From positions 1,674,001-1,738,000 of the forward strand of contig NZ_JASZYE010000001.1 of NCBI RefSeq assembly GCF_030317145.1: 64,000 bases of DNA. Direction: 5' to 3'. Position numbers and translations under genes: made by a program. Position 1 is the first letter of the stretch; each line of letters begins with the position of its first letter. Shown here piece after piece: positions 24,483 to 31,539 of this stretch. This DNA is from Variovorax flavidus (lineage in GTDB: Bacteria > Pseudomonadota > Gammaproteobacteria > Burkholderiales > Burkholderiaceae_C). Under the pieces are notes generated by a model. That model was not told the DNA's origin. It saw only the letters and a program-made list of their open reading frames with translations, and did no database searches.

Positions 24483-25145
24483 ATGGGTATCGAATTCGAC
24501 TTCGGCGCCGTCCTCGGCCAATGGCCCCTGCTCGTCAAGGGCGTGCTGTGGACGCTGGGCCTGACCGCCATCGCGACCGCGATCGGCATGGTGGTCGGCG
24601 TGGCCTGCGCCTGGGCGCGCGCGAGCGGTCCCGCGTGGCTGCGCTGGATCGTGGGCAGCTACGTCGAGCTGATCCGCAACACGCCCTTCATCGTGCAGCT
24701 GTTCTTCATCTTCTTCGGGCTGCCGGCGGCGGGCTTCAAACTCTCGCCGGAGGTGGCGTCCATCATCGCGATGGTGATGAACCTCGGCGCCTACGCGACC
24801 GAGATCATCCGCGCCGGCATCGAGGCCACGCCGCGCGGCCAGATCGAGGCGGCCGTGAGCCTGGCGCTCAACAAGGTGCAGGTCTTCATGCGCGTGGTGC
24901 TGCCCCCCGCGATGAAGAAGGTCTGGCCCGCGATGGTGAGCCAGATCATCATCGTGATGCTGGGCTCCGCCGTGTGCAGCCAGATCTCGACCGAGGAACT
25001 GAGCTACGCCGCGAACCTGATCCAGAGCCGCAACTTCCGCGCGTTCGAGGCCTTCATCATCGCAACGGTGATCTACCTGGCGCTGTCGATGGGCGCACGC
25101 CGGCTGCTCAACTGGGCCGGCCCCAAGTACTTCTTCGGACGCTGA
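24483..25145 (+). CDS. Polar amino acid ABC transporter permease (first)
   Basis: A 220-residue inner membrane protein of the HisM/GlnP type. The HIRNTP-like motif is seen in VELIRNTPFIVQLFFIFFGLP (about residues 61-81), and the EAA loop in EAAVSLALNKVQVFMRVVLPPAMKKVWP, which contacts the ATPase. Five or so hydrophobic segments are apparent. It starts 10 bases after the binding protein stop and is followed at 7 bases by the second permease. Confidence 0.94.
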   Translation: MGIEFDFGAVLGQWPLLVKGVLWTLGLTAIATAIGMVVGVACAWARASGPAWLRWIVGSYVELIRNTPFIVQLFFIFFGLPAAGFKLSPEVASIIAMVMNLGAYATEIIRAGIEATPRGQIEAAVSLALNKVQVFMRVVLPPAMKKVWPAMVSQIIIVMLGSAVCSQISTEELSYAANLIQSRNFRAFEAFIIATVIYLALSMGARRLLNWAGPKYFFGR

Positions 25146-25152
25146 GGCGCGC

Positions 25153-25806
25153 ATGACCGACTTCTCGCTCTGGGACATCCTGCGCAACCTGCTGATGGCG
25201 TTGCGCTGGACGGTCGTGCTGTCGCTGATCGCCTTTGTCGGCGGTGGCGTGGTGGGCGGCCTGCTGCTCTTCCTGCGCCTGTCCGGCGGCCGGGTGGCGG
25301 ACCGGTTGATCGGCCTGTACGTGCAGGTCTTCCAGGGAACGCCGCTGCTGATGCAGCTGTTCCTGGCCTACTTCGGCATTGCGTTGTTCGGCATCGACGT
25401 CTCGGCGTGGACTGCCGCCTCGGTGGCGCTCACGCTCTACACCAGCGCCTTTCTCACCGAGATCTGGCGCGGCTGCGTGGCCTCCATTCCCAAGGGCCAG
25501 TGGGAGGCTTCCGGCAGCCTCGCGCTGAGCTTCGGCGAGCAGATGCGCCACGTGATCCTGCCGCAGGCCCTGCGCATCGCCGTGGCGCCGACGGTGGGCT
25601 TCCTGGTGCAGGTCATCAAGGGCACGGCGCTCGCCTCGGTGATCGGCTTCGTCGAGCTGACCAAGGCCGGCAGCATGATCTCGAACGCGACCTTCAAGCC
25701 CTTTGTCGTGTTCAGCTGCGTCGCCCTGCTGTATTTCGTGCTGTGCTTTCCCGTGAGCCTGTACGCCAAGAACCTCGAGAGGAAGATCCATGGCGCTCGT
25801 CGCTGA
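25153..25806 (+). CDS. Polar amino acid ABC transporter permease (second)
   Basis: A 217-residue partner permease. The motif YVQVFQGTPLLMQLFLAYFGIA is the counterpart of the RNTP segment, and EASGSLALSFGEQMRHVILPQALRIAVAP is the EAA coupling loop. The gene overlaps the ATPase gene by 17 bases, indicating tight translational coupling. It presumably forms a heterodimer with the preceding permease. Confidence 0.94.
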   Translation: MTDFSLWDILRNLLMALRWTVVLSLIAFVGGGVVGGLLLFLRLSGGRVADRLIGLYVQVFQGTPLLMQLFLAYFGIALFGIDVSAWTAASVALTLYTSAFLTEIWRGCVASIPKGQWEASGSLALSFGEQMRHVILPQALRIAVAPTVGFLVQVIKGTALASVIGFVELTKAGSMISNATFKPFVVFSCVALLYFVLCFPVSLYAKNLERKIHGARR

Positions 25807-26575
25807 AGCCCCCGTCCCCATCGCCCAGGCACCGTCCGCAGCGCCGATCGTGCGCATCACGGCGCTGCGCAAGTCCTATGGCAGCAACGAGGTGCTCAAG
25901 GGCATCGACCTCGAAGTCAGGCGCGGCGAGGTCATCGCGATCATCGGCAAGAGCGGCTCGGGCAAGAGCACGCTGCTGCGTTGCATCAACGGGCTCGAAG
26001 TCTTCCAGGAAGGCTCCCTCACGGTGGACGGCAAGCCGCTGCTGCACGAGAGCGCGATGGCAATGCGCGAGTTGCGCCAGCGCGTGGGCATGATCTTCCA
26101 GAGCTTCAACCTGTTCCCGCACCTGACGGTCGGGCGCAACGTGATGCTCGCGCCCACGCTGGTGAAGAAGCGCAGCAGCATGGAGGCGGCATCGCAGGCG
26201 CGCAAGCTGCTCACGCGCGTCGGCCTGGCCGAGAAGTTCGACGCCATGCCCGACCAGCTCTCCGGCGGCCAGCAGCAGCGCGTGGCGATCGCCCGAGCGC
26301 TGGCGATGGAGCCCGCGGTGCTGCTGTGCGACGAGATCACCTCCGCGCTCGACCCCGAGCTCGTAGGCGAGGTGCTGCGGGTGGTGGAATCGCTCGCCGA
26401 CGAGGGCATGACGCTGCTCATGGTGACGCACGAAATGAGCTTCGCGCGCAAGGTCAGCGACCGCGTGATCTTCATGCACCAGGGCCGCGTGCACGAGATG
26501 GGTCCGCCGGCCGAACTGTTCGGCAATCCACAGACCGCGGAACTGAAACAGTTCCTTTCGTCCTTGCACGACTGA
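25790..26575 (+). CDS. Polar amino acid ABC transporter ATPase (GlnQ/HisP-like)
   Basis: A 261-residue ATPase. Walker A is IIGKSGSGKSTLLRC (about residues 54-68), the Q-loop FQSFNLFPH follows, the signature is QLSGGQQQRVAIARALA, and Walker B is VLLCDEITSALDPELVGEVL. The switch histidine is in MVTHEM. A short N-terminal extension rich in A and P precedes the domain. It completes the four-gene uptake operon. Confidence 0.96.
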   Translation: MALVAEAPVPIAQAPSAAPIVRITALRKSYGSNEVLKGIDLEVRRGEVIAIIGKSGSGKSTLLRCINGLEVFQEGSLTVDGKPLLHESAMAMRELRQRVGMIFQSFNLFPHLTVGRNVMLAPTLVKKRSSMEAASQARKLLTRVGLAEKFDAMPDQLSGGQQQRVAIARALAMEPAVLLCDEITSALDPELVGEVLRVVESLADEGMTLLMVTHEMSFARKVSDRVIFMHQGRVHEMGPPAELFGNPQTAELKQFLSSLHD

Positions 26576-26623
26576 TCGGGCGGCGGCCGGGGAACCCCCG
26601 GCCTGTGGCAAGCTCCGAGCGGT

Positions 26624-27202
26624 ATGCGAAACCGCTCCCCTCTTCGATCCCGCCGTTTCCTGCTGCGCGCGCTGCTGGGCGCCTGCGCGATACCGGCGCC
26701 GTTCGCGGCGCTGGCCGGATTCAATTTCTTCACCAGCGAGTACACCGCGAGCCGCGAGGAGTTGCAGGCGCAGATCGCCAAGCGCTTTCCGGTGCAGCGG
26801 CGCTACGCGGACATTTTCACGGTCAGCCTGCGCGATCCGCGGCTGGCGCTGGACGCGCGCAGCAACCGTGCCGCGATCACCGCGCTGCTCTCGATCTCGA
26901 GCCCGTTGCTGCAGCCCCAGACAGTCGAAGGCGTCGTCTCGGTCAGCAGCGCGCTCCGGTACGACGCGCCCGCGCGCGCGCTGCGGCTCGACCGGCCGCA
27001 GGCGGACCGGCTCGAACTGCAGGGCGTGACCGGCCGCGACGCGGAGCGCCTCCAGAACATCGGCGCAGTGGTGGCCCAGGAGCTTCTGCGAGACCAGGCC
27101 CTGCGCACCTTCACTGCGGAAGAGCTGACCGTGGGCCGCAAGACCTACGAGATCGGCGCGATCACGGTGCAAGATGACGGCATCACGGTGGAACTCAAAT
27201 GA
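26624..27202 (+). CDS. DUF1439 (YceB-like) lipoprotein
   Basis: A 192-residue exported protein of the DUF1439 family. The N-terminus has RSRRFLLRALLGAC, which combines a twin-arginine-like patch with a possible lipobox (LGAC), so it may be lipid-anchored. The domain body FFTSEYTASREELQAQIAKRFPVQRRY and FTVSLRDPRLALDARSNRAAITA is typical. Function is unknown; the fold is related to lipid-binding LEA-like proteins. It overlaps the GDPD gene by four bases. Confidence 0.88.
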   Translation: MRNRSPLRSRRFLLRALLGACAIPAPFAALAGFNFFTSEYTASREELQAQIAKRFPVQRRYADIFTVSLRDPRLALDARSNRAAITALLSISSPLLQPQTVEGVVSVSSALRYDAPARALRLDRPQADRLELQGVTGRDAERLQNIGAVVAQELLRDQALRTFTAEELTVGRKTYEIGAITVQDDGITVELK

Positions 27203-28191
27203 GGATGAAACACGGCGGCCTCGCGCCTTCGCTACTTTGCCTGTCCATGATCGCGGGCTGTGCATCGCCCGTGCGCGACGCCAAGCCGACCATCGACCTC
27301 CAGGCGCATCGCGGCGGCCGCGCGCTTGCGCCCGAAAACACCTTGGCCGCATTCTCCAAGGCGGTCGGCCTCGGCGTCACCACGCTCGAACTCGACATCG
27401 GTCTCACGGCCGACGACGTCGTCGTCATTTCCCACGACACGATGTTGAATCCCGATCACACGCGCGACGCGCGCGGCGCCTTCCTCGCATCGAAGGGGCC
27501 GGCGATACGATCGCTGAAGCTTCCGCAATTGCAGGCCTACGACGTCGGCCGCCTCGATCCCGCGAGCAACTACGGCAAGGCTTTCCCGAAGCAATTGACC
27601 CATGACGGAGAACGCATCCCGACCTTGGCCGCGCTGTTCGAAAGGGTGCGCGAGATGGGCGCGGACCAGGTTCGCTTCAACATCGAGACCAAGCTGGAGC
27701 CGGCGCGCCCGGACGAAACCGCTTCGCCCGAACAGATGGTCCGCGCGCTGCTGGCGGAGATAGACAAGGCCGGCATGGCGCAACGCGTGACCATCCAGAG
27801 CTTCGACTGGCGCTCCCTCGCGCTGGTCGGGGAACAGAACCCCCAACTGCCGCGCGCCTACCTCACGAGCCCGCGCACGCTGAAGGACAGCCGCTGGACA
27901 TCGGGCCTGCGCGTCGAGGACTTCGGCTCGGCGCCACGGCTCGTGAAGGCCGCCGCGGGCAACGGCAAGGGTCCGGTGATCTGGTCCCCGGCCTTCAACG
28001 ATCTCACGCCCGCCCTGGTGAAGGAGGCACAGGCGCTCGGCCTTCTCGTGCTGCCATGGACCGTGAACGAGCGTGCCGACATGGCGCGGCTGATGGACTG
28101 GGGCGTGGACGGCCTCATCACGGACGATCCGGCCATCCTGCGTGACGTCATGTCGGAGCGCGGCGTGCCGCTGCCTCCGCGCGGGCGCTGA
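27199..28191 (+). CDS. Glycerophosphodiester phosphodiesterase (exported, lipoprotein-like)
   Basis: A 330-residue enzyme that hydrolyses glycerophosphodiesters to glycerol 3-phosphate and an alcohol. The catalytic region is QAHRGGRALAPENTLAAF (about residues 35-52), with LELDIGLTADDVVVISHD giving the metal-binding E-x-D and second histidine. FNIETKLEP and TIQSFDWRSL are further GDPD landmarks, and the end has VNERADMARLMDWGVDGLITDDP. The leader carries a lipobox, SMIAGC, so the mature protein is likely anchored in the periplasm. It is the second gene of a coupled pair with the DUF1439 gene. Confidence 0.94.
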   Translation: MRMKHGGLAPSLLCLSMIAGCASPVRDAKPTIDLQAHRGGRALAPENTLAAFSKAVGLGVTTLELDIGLTADDVVVISHDTMLNPDHTRDARGAFLASKGPAIRSLKLPQLQAYDVGRLDPASNYGKAFPKQLTHDGERIPTLAALFERVREMGADQVRFNIETKLEPARPDETASPEQMVRALLAEIDKAGMAQRVTIQSFDWRSLALVGEQNPQLPRAYLTSPRTLKDSRWTSGLRVEDFGSAPRLVKAAAGNGKGPVIWSPAFNDLTPALVKEAQALGLLVLPWTVNERADMARLMDWGVDGLITDDPAILRDVMSERGVPLPPRGR

Positions 28192-28210
28192 GCCGCACCG
28201 GCCGGCTCAG
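28188..28210. terminator. Hairpin overlapping two convergent stop codons
   Basis: An 8-bp perfect stem CTGAGCCG/CGGCTCAG with a 7-base loop. The TGA of the GDPD gene lies in the left arm and that of the MerR gene in the right arm. There is no T-run, so it is a terminator-like hairpin at best. Confidence 0.45.
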
Positions 28211-28665
28211 ACGTGGCGCGCGGCCCGCGTGGGCCTCGGGTTCGCAAGAGGCTGGCGGTCGGCACGGGCGTGCAGCGTCTCGATGATGTGGCATTGCGCA
28301 TCGGTGCCGTCGCAGCAGTCGCGCAGCGCGATCAGATCCTTTTCCAGCGAACGCAGCTCGCGCAGGCGCTCGCGCACGTGGCCGAGGTGCGCATCGAGCG
28401 CGACGCAGGCCGCATCGCAATCGGCCTTGCTGCGAAGGTCGAGCGCCAGCAGCGTGCGCACCTCGTCGAGCGACATATCCATCGCGCGGCACAGGCGGAT
28501 GAAGCGCAGGCGGTGGACGTCGGCATCGCTGTAGATGCGGTAGCTGTTGTCGCTACGCGCCTGGGGCGCGATGAGGCCTTCCTTCTCGTAGTAGCGGATG
28601 TTGGCAGCGCTCACGCCACTGCGGGCGGCGGCGTCGCCGATACGGTAGCCGTGGTCGTTGGCCAT
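28207..28665 (-). CDS. MerR family regulator, CadR/PbrR-type heavy-metal sensor
   Basis: A 152-residue regulator. The winged helix opens with GYRIGDAAARSGVSAANIRYYEKEGLI, and a long dimerisation helix follows. Cysteines 83, 118 and 125, in ADCDAACVALDAHL and RDCCDGTDAQCHI, reproduce the spacing of the metal-binding triad of CadR/PbrR (77/112/119 in CadR), with one extra cysteine beside two of them. So it likely senses Cd, Pb or a similar divalent ion. No efflux pump or other metal gene is adjacent: it lies 44 bases downstream of an amino acid oxidoreductase in the same direction. The start at MANDHGY is chosen; an upstream GTG-type start would add eight residues. Confidence 0.9.
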   Translation of the reverse strand: MANDHGYRIGDAAARSGVSAANIRYYEKEGLIAPQARSDNSYRIYSDADVHRLRFIRLCRAMDMSLDEVRTLLALDLRSKADCDAACVALDAHLGHVRERLRELRSLEKDLIALRDCCDGTDAQCHIIETLHARADRQPLANPRPTRAARHV

Positions 28666-28709
28666 GGTCGGATCTTCACGTGACTTCAAGGTTGGTCGAT
28701 GGTGGCATC

Positions 28710-30005
28710 TCAGCGATCGAAGCGCAACGGATCGAAGGGCGCGAGATCGATCTCCGGCGGCACCCCCGACAGCAGTTGCGCCACGAGCCGCCCGGTGCGC
28801 GCCGAAGCACCGAGTCCCACATGACCGTGGCCGAAGGCCAGCACCACATCACCCGTCGCACGCGAGCGGCCGATACAGGGCAATCCGTCCGGCAGGCTCG
28901 GCCGATGTCCCATCCACCGGTGCAGGCGGGCCCTCGGCAACGGCGCCGGCAGCGCAGGGAACATGGAACGCATGTGATCGCGCAGGATGTCGGCGCGACG
29001 CCAGTCAGGCTCTGCATCGAGTCCTGCGATCTCGACCTGGCCCGCCACGCGCAGGCCGCCTTCCATCCAGTGCGCGATCAGCTTGCCGTCGGCGGCCATC
29101 ATCGGCGTGCGCGGCCCACCTTCCGGCGCGTCGAGCATCACGTGGTAGCCACGCTCCGATTCGAGGGGCACCGGGCTGCTGGCCGCAATCGCCAGTGCTT
29201 TCGAGCGCGCGCCGGCGCTGATGACAGCGGCGTCGCAGGCGATCTCGCCCGACTCGGTCTGCACGGCGCGCAGATGACCGCCTTCGATGCGGAAGCCCGT
29301 TGCGCGGCCTTGCACAGGCACCGCGCCCCGATCCACGGCGTGCCTTGCCAGCGCCGCGACGTACGCGCCCGGATTGCGGCAATGCCCGGCCTCGGGCACG
29401 AAGATCCCGAGCGTGTAGCGCGCATCCAGGTCGGGCTCGCGCTCTCGAAGCGCTTCCGCGTCCCACTCGGTCCATTGCACGCCGGTGCGCTGTCGCACCC
29501 GCCATGCCAAGGCATCGCCTTCGAACTCGGCGCGCGAGCGATAGACGTGCAGCAGGCCGCGTTGCTCGATCCATTGCGGCACGCCGGCTTCCCGCGCGAG
29601 TTGCGAGTGAAGCGCCGGCGCATCGGCCAGCAGCGTGCGCAATGCATTGGCGATGCGCTGCACGCGCCTCTCGGTCCATCCGGAGGCGAGATAGCGCATC
29701 AGCCACGTCGCCGCGCGAGGCAGATAGCGCCATCGCACCGCCAGTGGACCGAGGGGATCGAGAAGGTAGCCGGGCACCTTTCGCCAGGCGCCCGGCAGCG
29801 CGGGCGGCACAACCGAATGGGACGAGAGCCACCCTGCATTGCCATAGCTGGTCGCATGTTCGGCGCCGGGCTCCGAGGAATCCACCAGCGTCACCTTGTG
29901 GCCGGCACGCAGCGCCTCGATGGCGCAGACGCTGCCGACCGCGCCGGCTCCGATCACGACCACGTGTCGCGGGGCGGCCGGCGCCCTGTCATTCACAACT
30001 GTCAT
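28710..30005 (-). CDS. FAD-dependent oxidoreductase, D-amino acid dehydrogenase (DadA)-like
   Basis: A 431-residue DAO-family flavoenzyme. The FAD-binding motif HVVVIGAGAVGSVCAIEALRAGHKVTLVD is at residues 14-42, followed by the DadA-like SYGNAGWLSSHSVVPPALPGAWRKVPGYLLDPLGPL. The C-terminal WMGHRPSLPDGLPCIGRS and VVLAFGHGHVGLGASARTGRLVAQLL are also DadA landmarks. It probably oxidises D-amino acids or imino acids to keto acids with electrons entering the respiratory chain. It is divergent from a P1-family peptidase gene with only 40 bases between starts. Confidence 0.9.
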   Translation of the reverse strand: MTVVNDRAPAAPRHVVVIGAGAVGSVCAIEALRAGHKVTLVDSSEPGAEHATSYGNAGWLSSHSVVPPALPGAWRKVPGYLLDPLGPLAVRWRYLPRAATWLMRYLASGWTERRVQRIANALRTLLADAPALHSQLAREAGVPQWIEQRGLLHVYRSRAEFEGDALAWRVRQRTGVQWTEWDAEALREREPDLDARYTLGIFVPEAGHCRNPGAYVAALARHAVDRGAVPVQGRATGFRIEGGHLRAVQTESGEIACDAAVISAGARSKALAIAASSPVPLESERGYHVMLDAPEGGPRTPMMAADGKLIAHWMEGGLRVAGQVEIAGLDAEPDWRRADILRDHMRSMFPALPAPLPRARLHRWMGHRPSLPDGLPCIGRSRATGDVVLAFGHGHVGLGASARTGRLVAQLLSGVPPEIDLAPFDPLRFDR

Positions 30006-30033
30006 CCGGTCGATCCTAAAGGCAGGGCCCCGC

Positions 30034-30039
30034 CATAAT
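30034..30039 (+). promoter_or_regulatory. -10-like CATAAT element before the P1 peptidase gene
   Basis: CATAAT ends 6 bases before the ATG at 30046, and no ribosome binding site is present, consistent with a leaderless message. Confidence 0.42.
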
Positions 30040-30045
30040 CGTTCG

Positions 30046-31062
30046 ATGTCCGATCAGCCCATATCCGGCCGCGCTCGCGCCGGTTCCATCACCGATGTCG
30101 CCGGAATCGAAGTCGGCCACTACAACGATCCTCGCCGCCCCACCGGCTGCACCGTGATCCTTGCGCGCGACGGTGCGGTCGGAGGCGTCGATGTGCGCGG
30201 CGCGGCGCCGGGAACGCGAGAGACCGATCTGCTCGCGCCGGGCAACCTCGTGCAGGAAGTGCATGCGGTGATGCTCTCCGGCGGCAGCGCCTGGGGTCTG
30301 GCGGCAGCCGATGGCGCGACGCGCTGGCTGGAGGAACGCGGCATCGGCCTCGACGTTCGCTACGGCACGCTGCCGATCGTGCCGGCCGCCGTTCTGTTCG
30401 ATCTGCCTCTGGGCGACGCCCGCATCCGGCCCGACGCCGCCGCCGGCTATGCGGCCTGCGAAGCGGCCTCTTCCGCGGCGCCGGCCGAAGGCAACGTGGG
30501 CGCCGGCAGCGGCGCGCTGGTGGGCAAGCTGTTCGGCGTACATCGTGCGATGAAGGGCGGGATCGGCACCGCCTCCGTCACCGTCAACGGCGTCACGGTT
30601 GGCGCGCTGATCGCGTGCAATGCGCTGGGTGATGTGATGGACGCCGATACCGCGCAGGTCGTCGCGGGTGCCCGCACCGAGGACGGCAGGGCCCTGCTCG
30701 ACACGCGCCGCGCCCTGCTGCGTGGCGAGCTGCCCCAGCCGCTGCTGGCAGGGACCAACACCACGCTGGGCGTGGTCGCAACCGATGCCGTGCTCACCAA
30801 GGTGCAGGCCAACCGGCTGGCCAGCGTCGCGCACGATGGGCTCGCACGCGCCATCAACCCGGTTCACACGATGAGTGACGGCGACACGCTCTTTGCACTG
30901 GCGACCGGCCGCGTACCGCTCGAAGGCAATGCACCGGGCATGACGGTGCTGGGCACGATGGCGGCCGAAGTCGTGGCAATTGCGACGCTGCGCGCCGTGC
31001 GTGCAGCGACTTCAGTCCGCATCGGCGAGAGCTATTTCCCCTCCGCCGCGGACGTGGGCTGA
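30046..31062 (+). CDS. P1 family (DmpA/S58) aminopeptidase
   Basis: A 338-residue N-terminal-nucleophile hydrolase related to L-aminopeptidase D-esterase DmpA and beta-aminopeptidase BapA. The opening SITDVAGIEVGHYNDPRRPTGCTVILA and VHAVMLSGGSAWGLAAADGATRWLEE are strong family signatures, as are VGAGSGALVGKLFG and MKGGIGTASV. By analogy with the shorter members, self-cleavage would occur before a threonine in LAGTNTTLGVVATDA, making that residue the nucleophile; this is inference. It is divergent from the DadA-like gene, which hints at a role with D- or beta-amino acid compounds. Confidence 0.93.
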   Translation: MSDQPISGRARAGSITDVAGIEVGHYNDPRRPTGCTVILARDGAVGGVDVRGAAPGTRETDLLAPGNLVQEVHAVMLSGGSAWGLAAADGATRWLEERGIGLDVRYGTLPIVPAAVLFDLPLGDARIRPDAAAGYAACEAASSAAPAEGNVGAGSGALVGKLFGVHRAMKGGIGTASVTVNGVTVGALIACNALGDVMDADTAQVVAGARTEDGRALLDTRRALLRGELPQPLLAGTNTTLGVVATDAVLTKVQANRLASVAHDGLARAINPVHTMSDGDTLFALATGRVPLEGNAPGMTVLGTMAAEVVAIATLRAVRAATSVRIGESYFPSAADVG

Positions 31063-31292
31063 AGGCCCCTGCCGCGAGGCATGGCCCGTTGGTCCCACCG
31101 GGCGCCCAGCATCGCCGAGACGGCAACGACGGCGATCAGCAGCAAGGTGCCGACGCCCGCATACAGAAGCAGCTTCAGCGGCGAGATGATCGAGAACAGG
31201 TGGTGGCCGGCAATGAGCAGCAGCACTGCCAGGGCGAGCAGTGCCATGAAGAGCTTTCCCAGGAAGGCCAGTCGGGTCTTGAGGTTCGTCAT
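31032..31292 (-). CDS. Small membrane hypothetical protein (86 aa)
   Basis: An 86-residue protein starting MTNLKTRLAFLGKLFMALLA. It has two hydrophobic helices, about residues 12-32 and 38-60 (ISPLKLLLYAGVGTLLLIAVVAVSAML), then a polar tail. The last 31 bases overlap the convergent P1 peptidase gene. No family is recognised. The start codon chosen is the one directly before the hydrophobic segment; a longer frame upstream is arginine-rich and unlikely. Confidence 0.6.
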   Translation of the reverse strand: MTNLKTRLAFLGKLFMALLALAVLLLIAGHHLFSIISPLKLLLYAGVGTLLLIAVVAVSAMLGARWDQRAMPRGRGLQPTSAAEGK

Positions 31293-31394
31293 GGTCGGGC
31301 AAGGGTCTGGCGAGAGTCGGGTGAGGAATGAGCTGAGGCCGTTGTCGTCATTGGGCGCGCCCCGAAGGCCTTCATCAATAACCGGGCGGGTGTA

Positions 31395-31423
31395 TTGACG
31401 GCTGCGCAAAGCCTTGCTAGGGC
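31395..31423 (+). promoter_or_regulatory. Possible sigma-70 promoter for the TAXI gene
   Basis: TTGACG (31395-31400) is followed after 17 bases by TAGGGC (31418-31423). The -35 box is good and the -10 box weak. It would leave a leader of about 110 bases before the gene at 31540. Confidence 0.3.
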
Positions 31424-31539
31424 AATTGCTCACACCTCATTCGCGAGCGCTTTGTAACGAGGACCGGCTCAAAAGCAAATGAAAATGCCGCTGCCGCCCC
31501 ACCCGCCAACAAGACCAAGAGCCTGTTCCACGCCACCGC

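Noticed and set aside
26609..26614. CAAGCT as a -10 element before the DUF1439 gene
   Set aside because: Only two of six positions fit the -10 consensus, too weak to list with the leaderless candidates.
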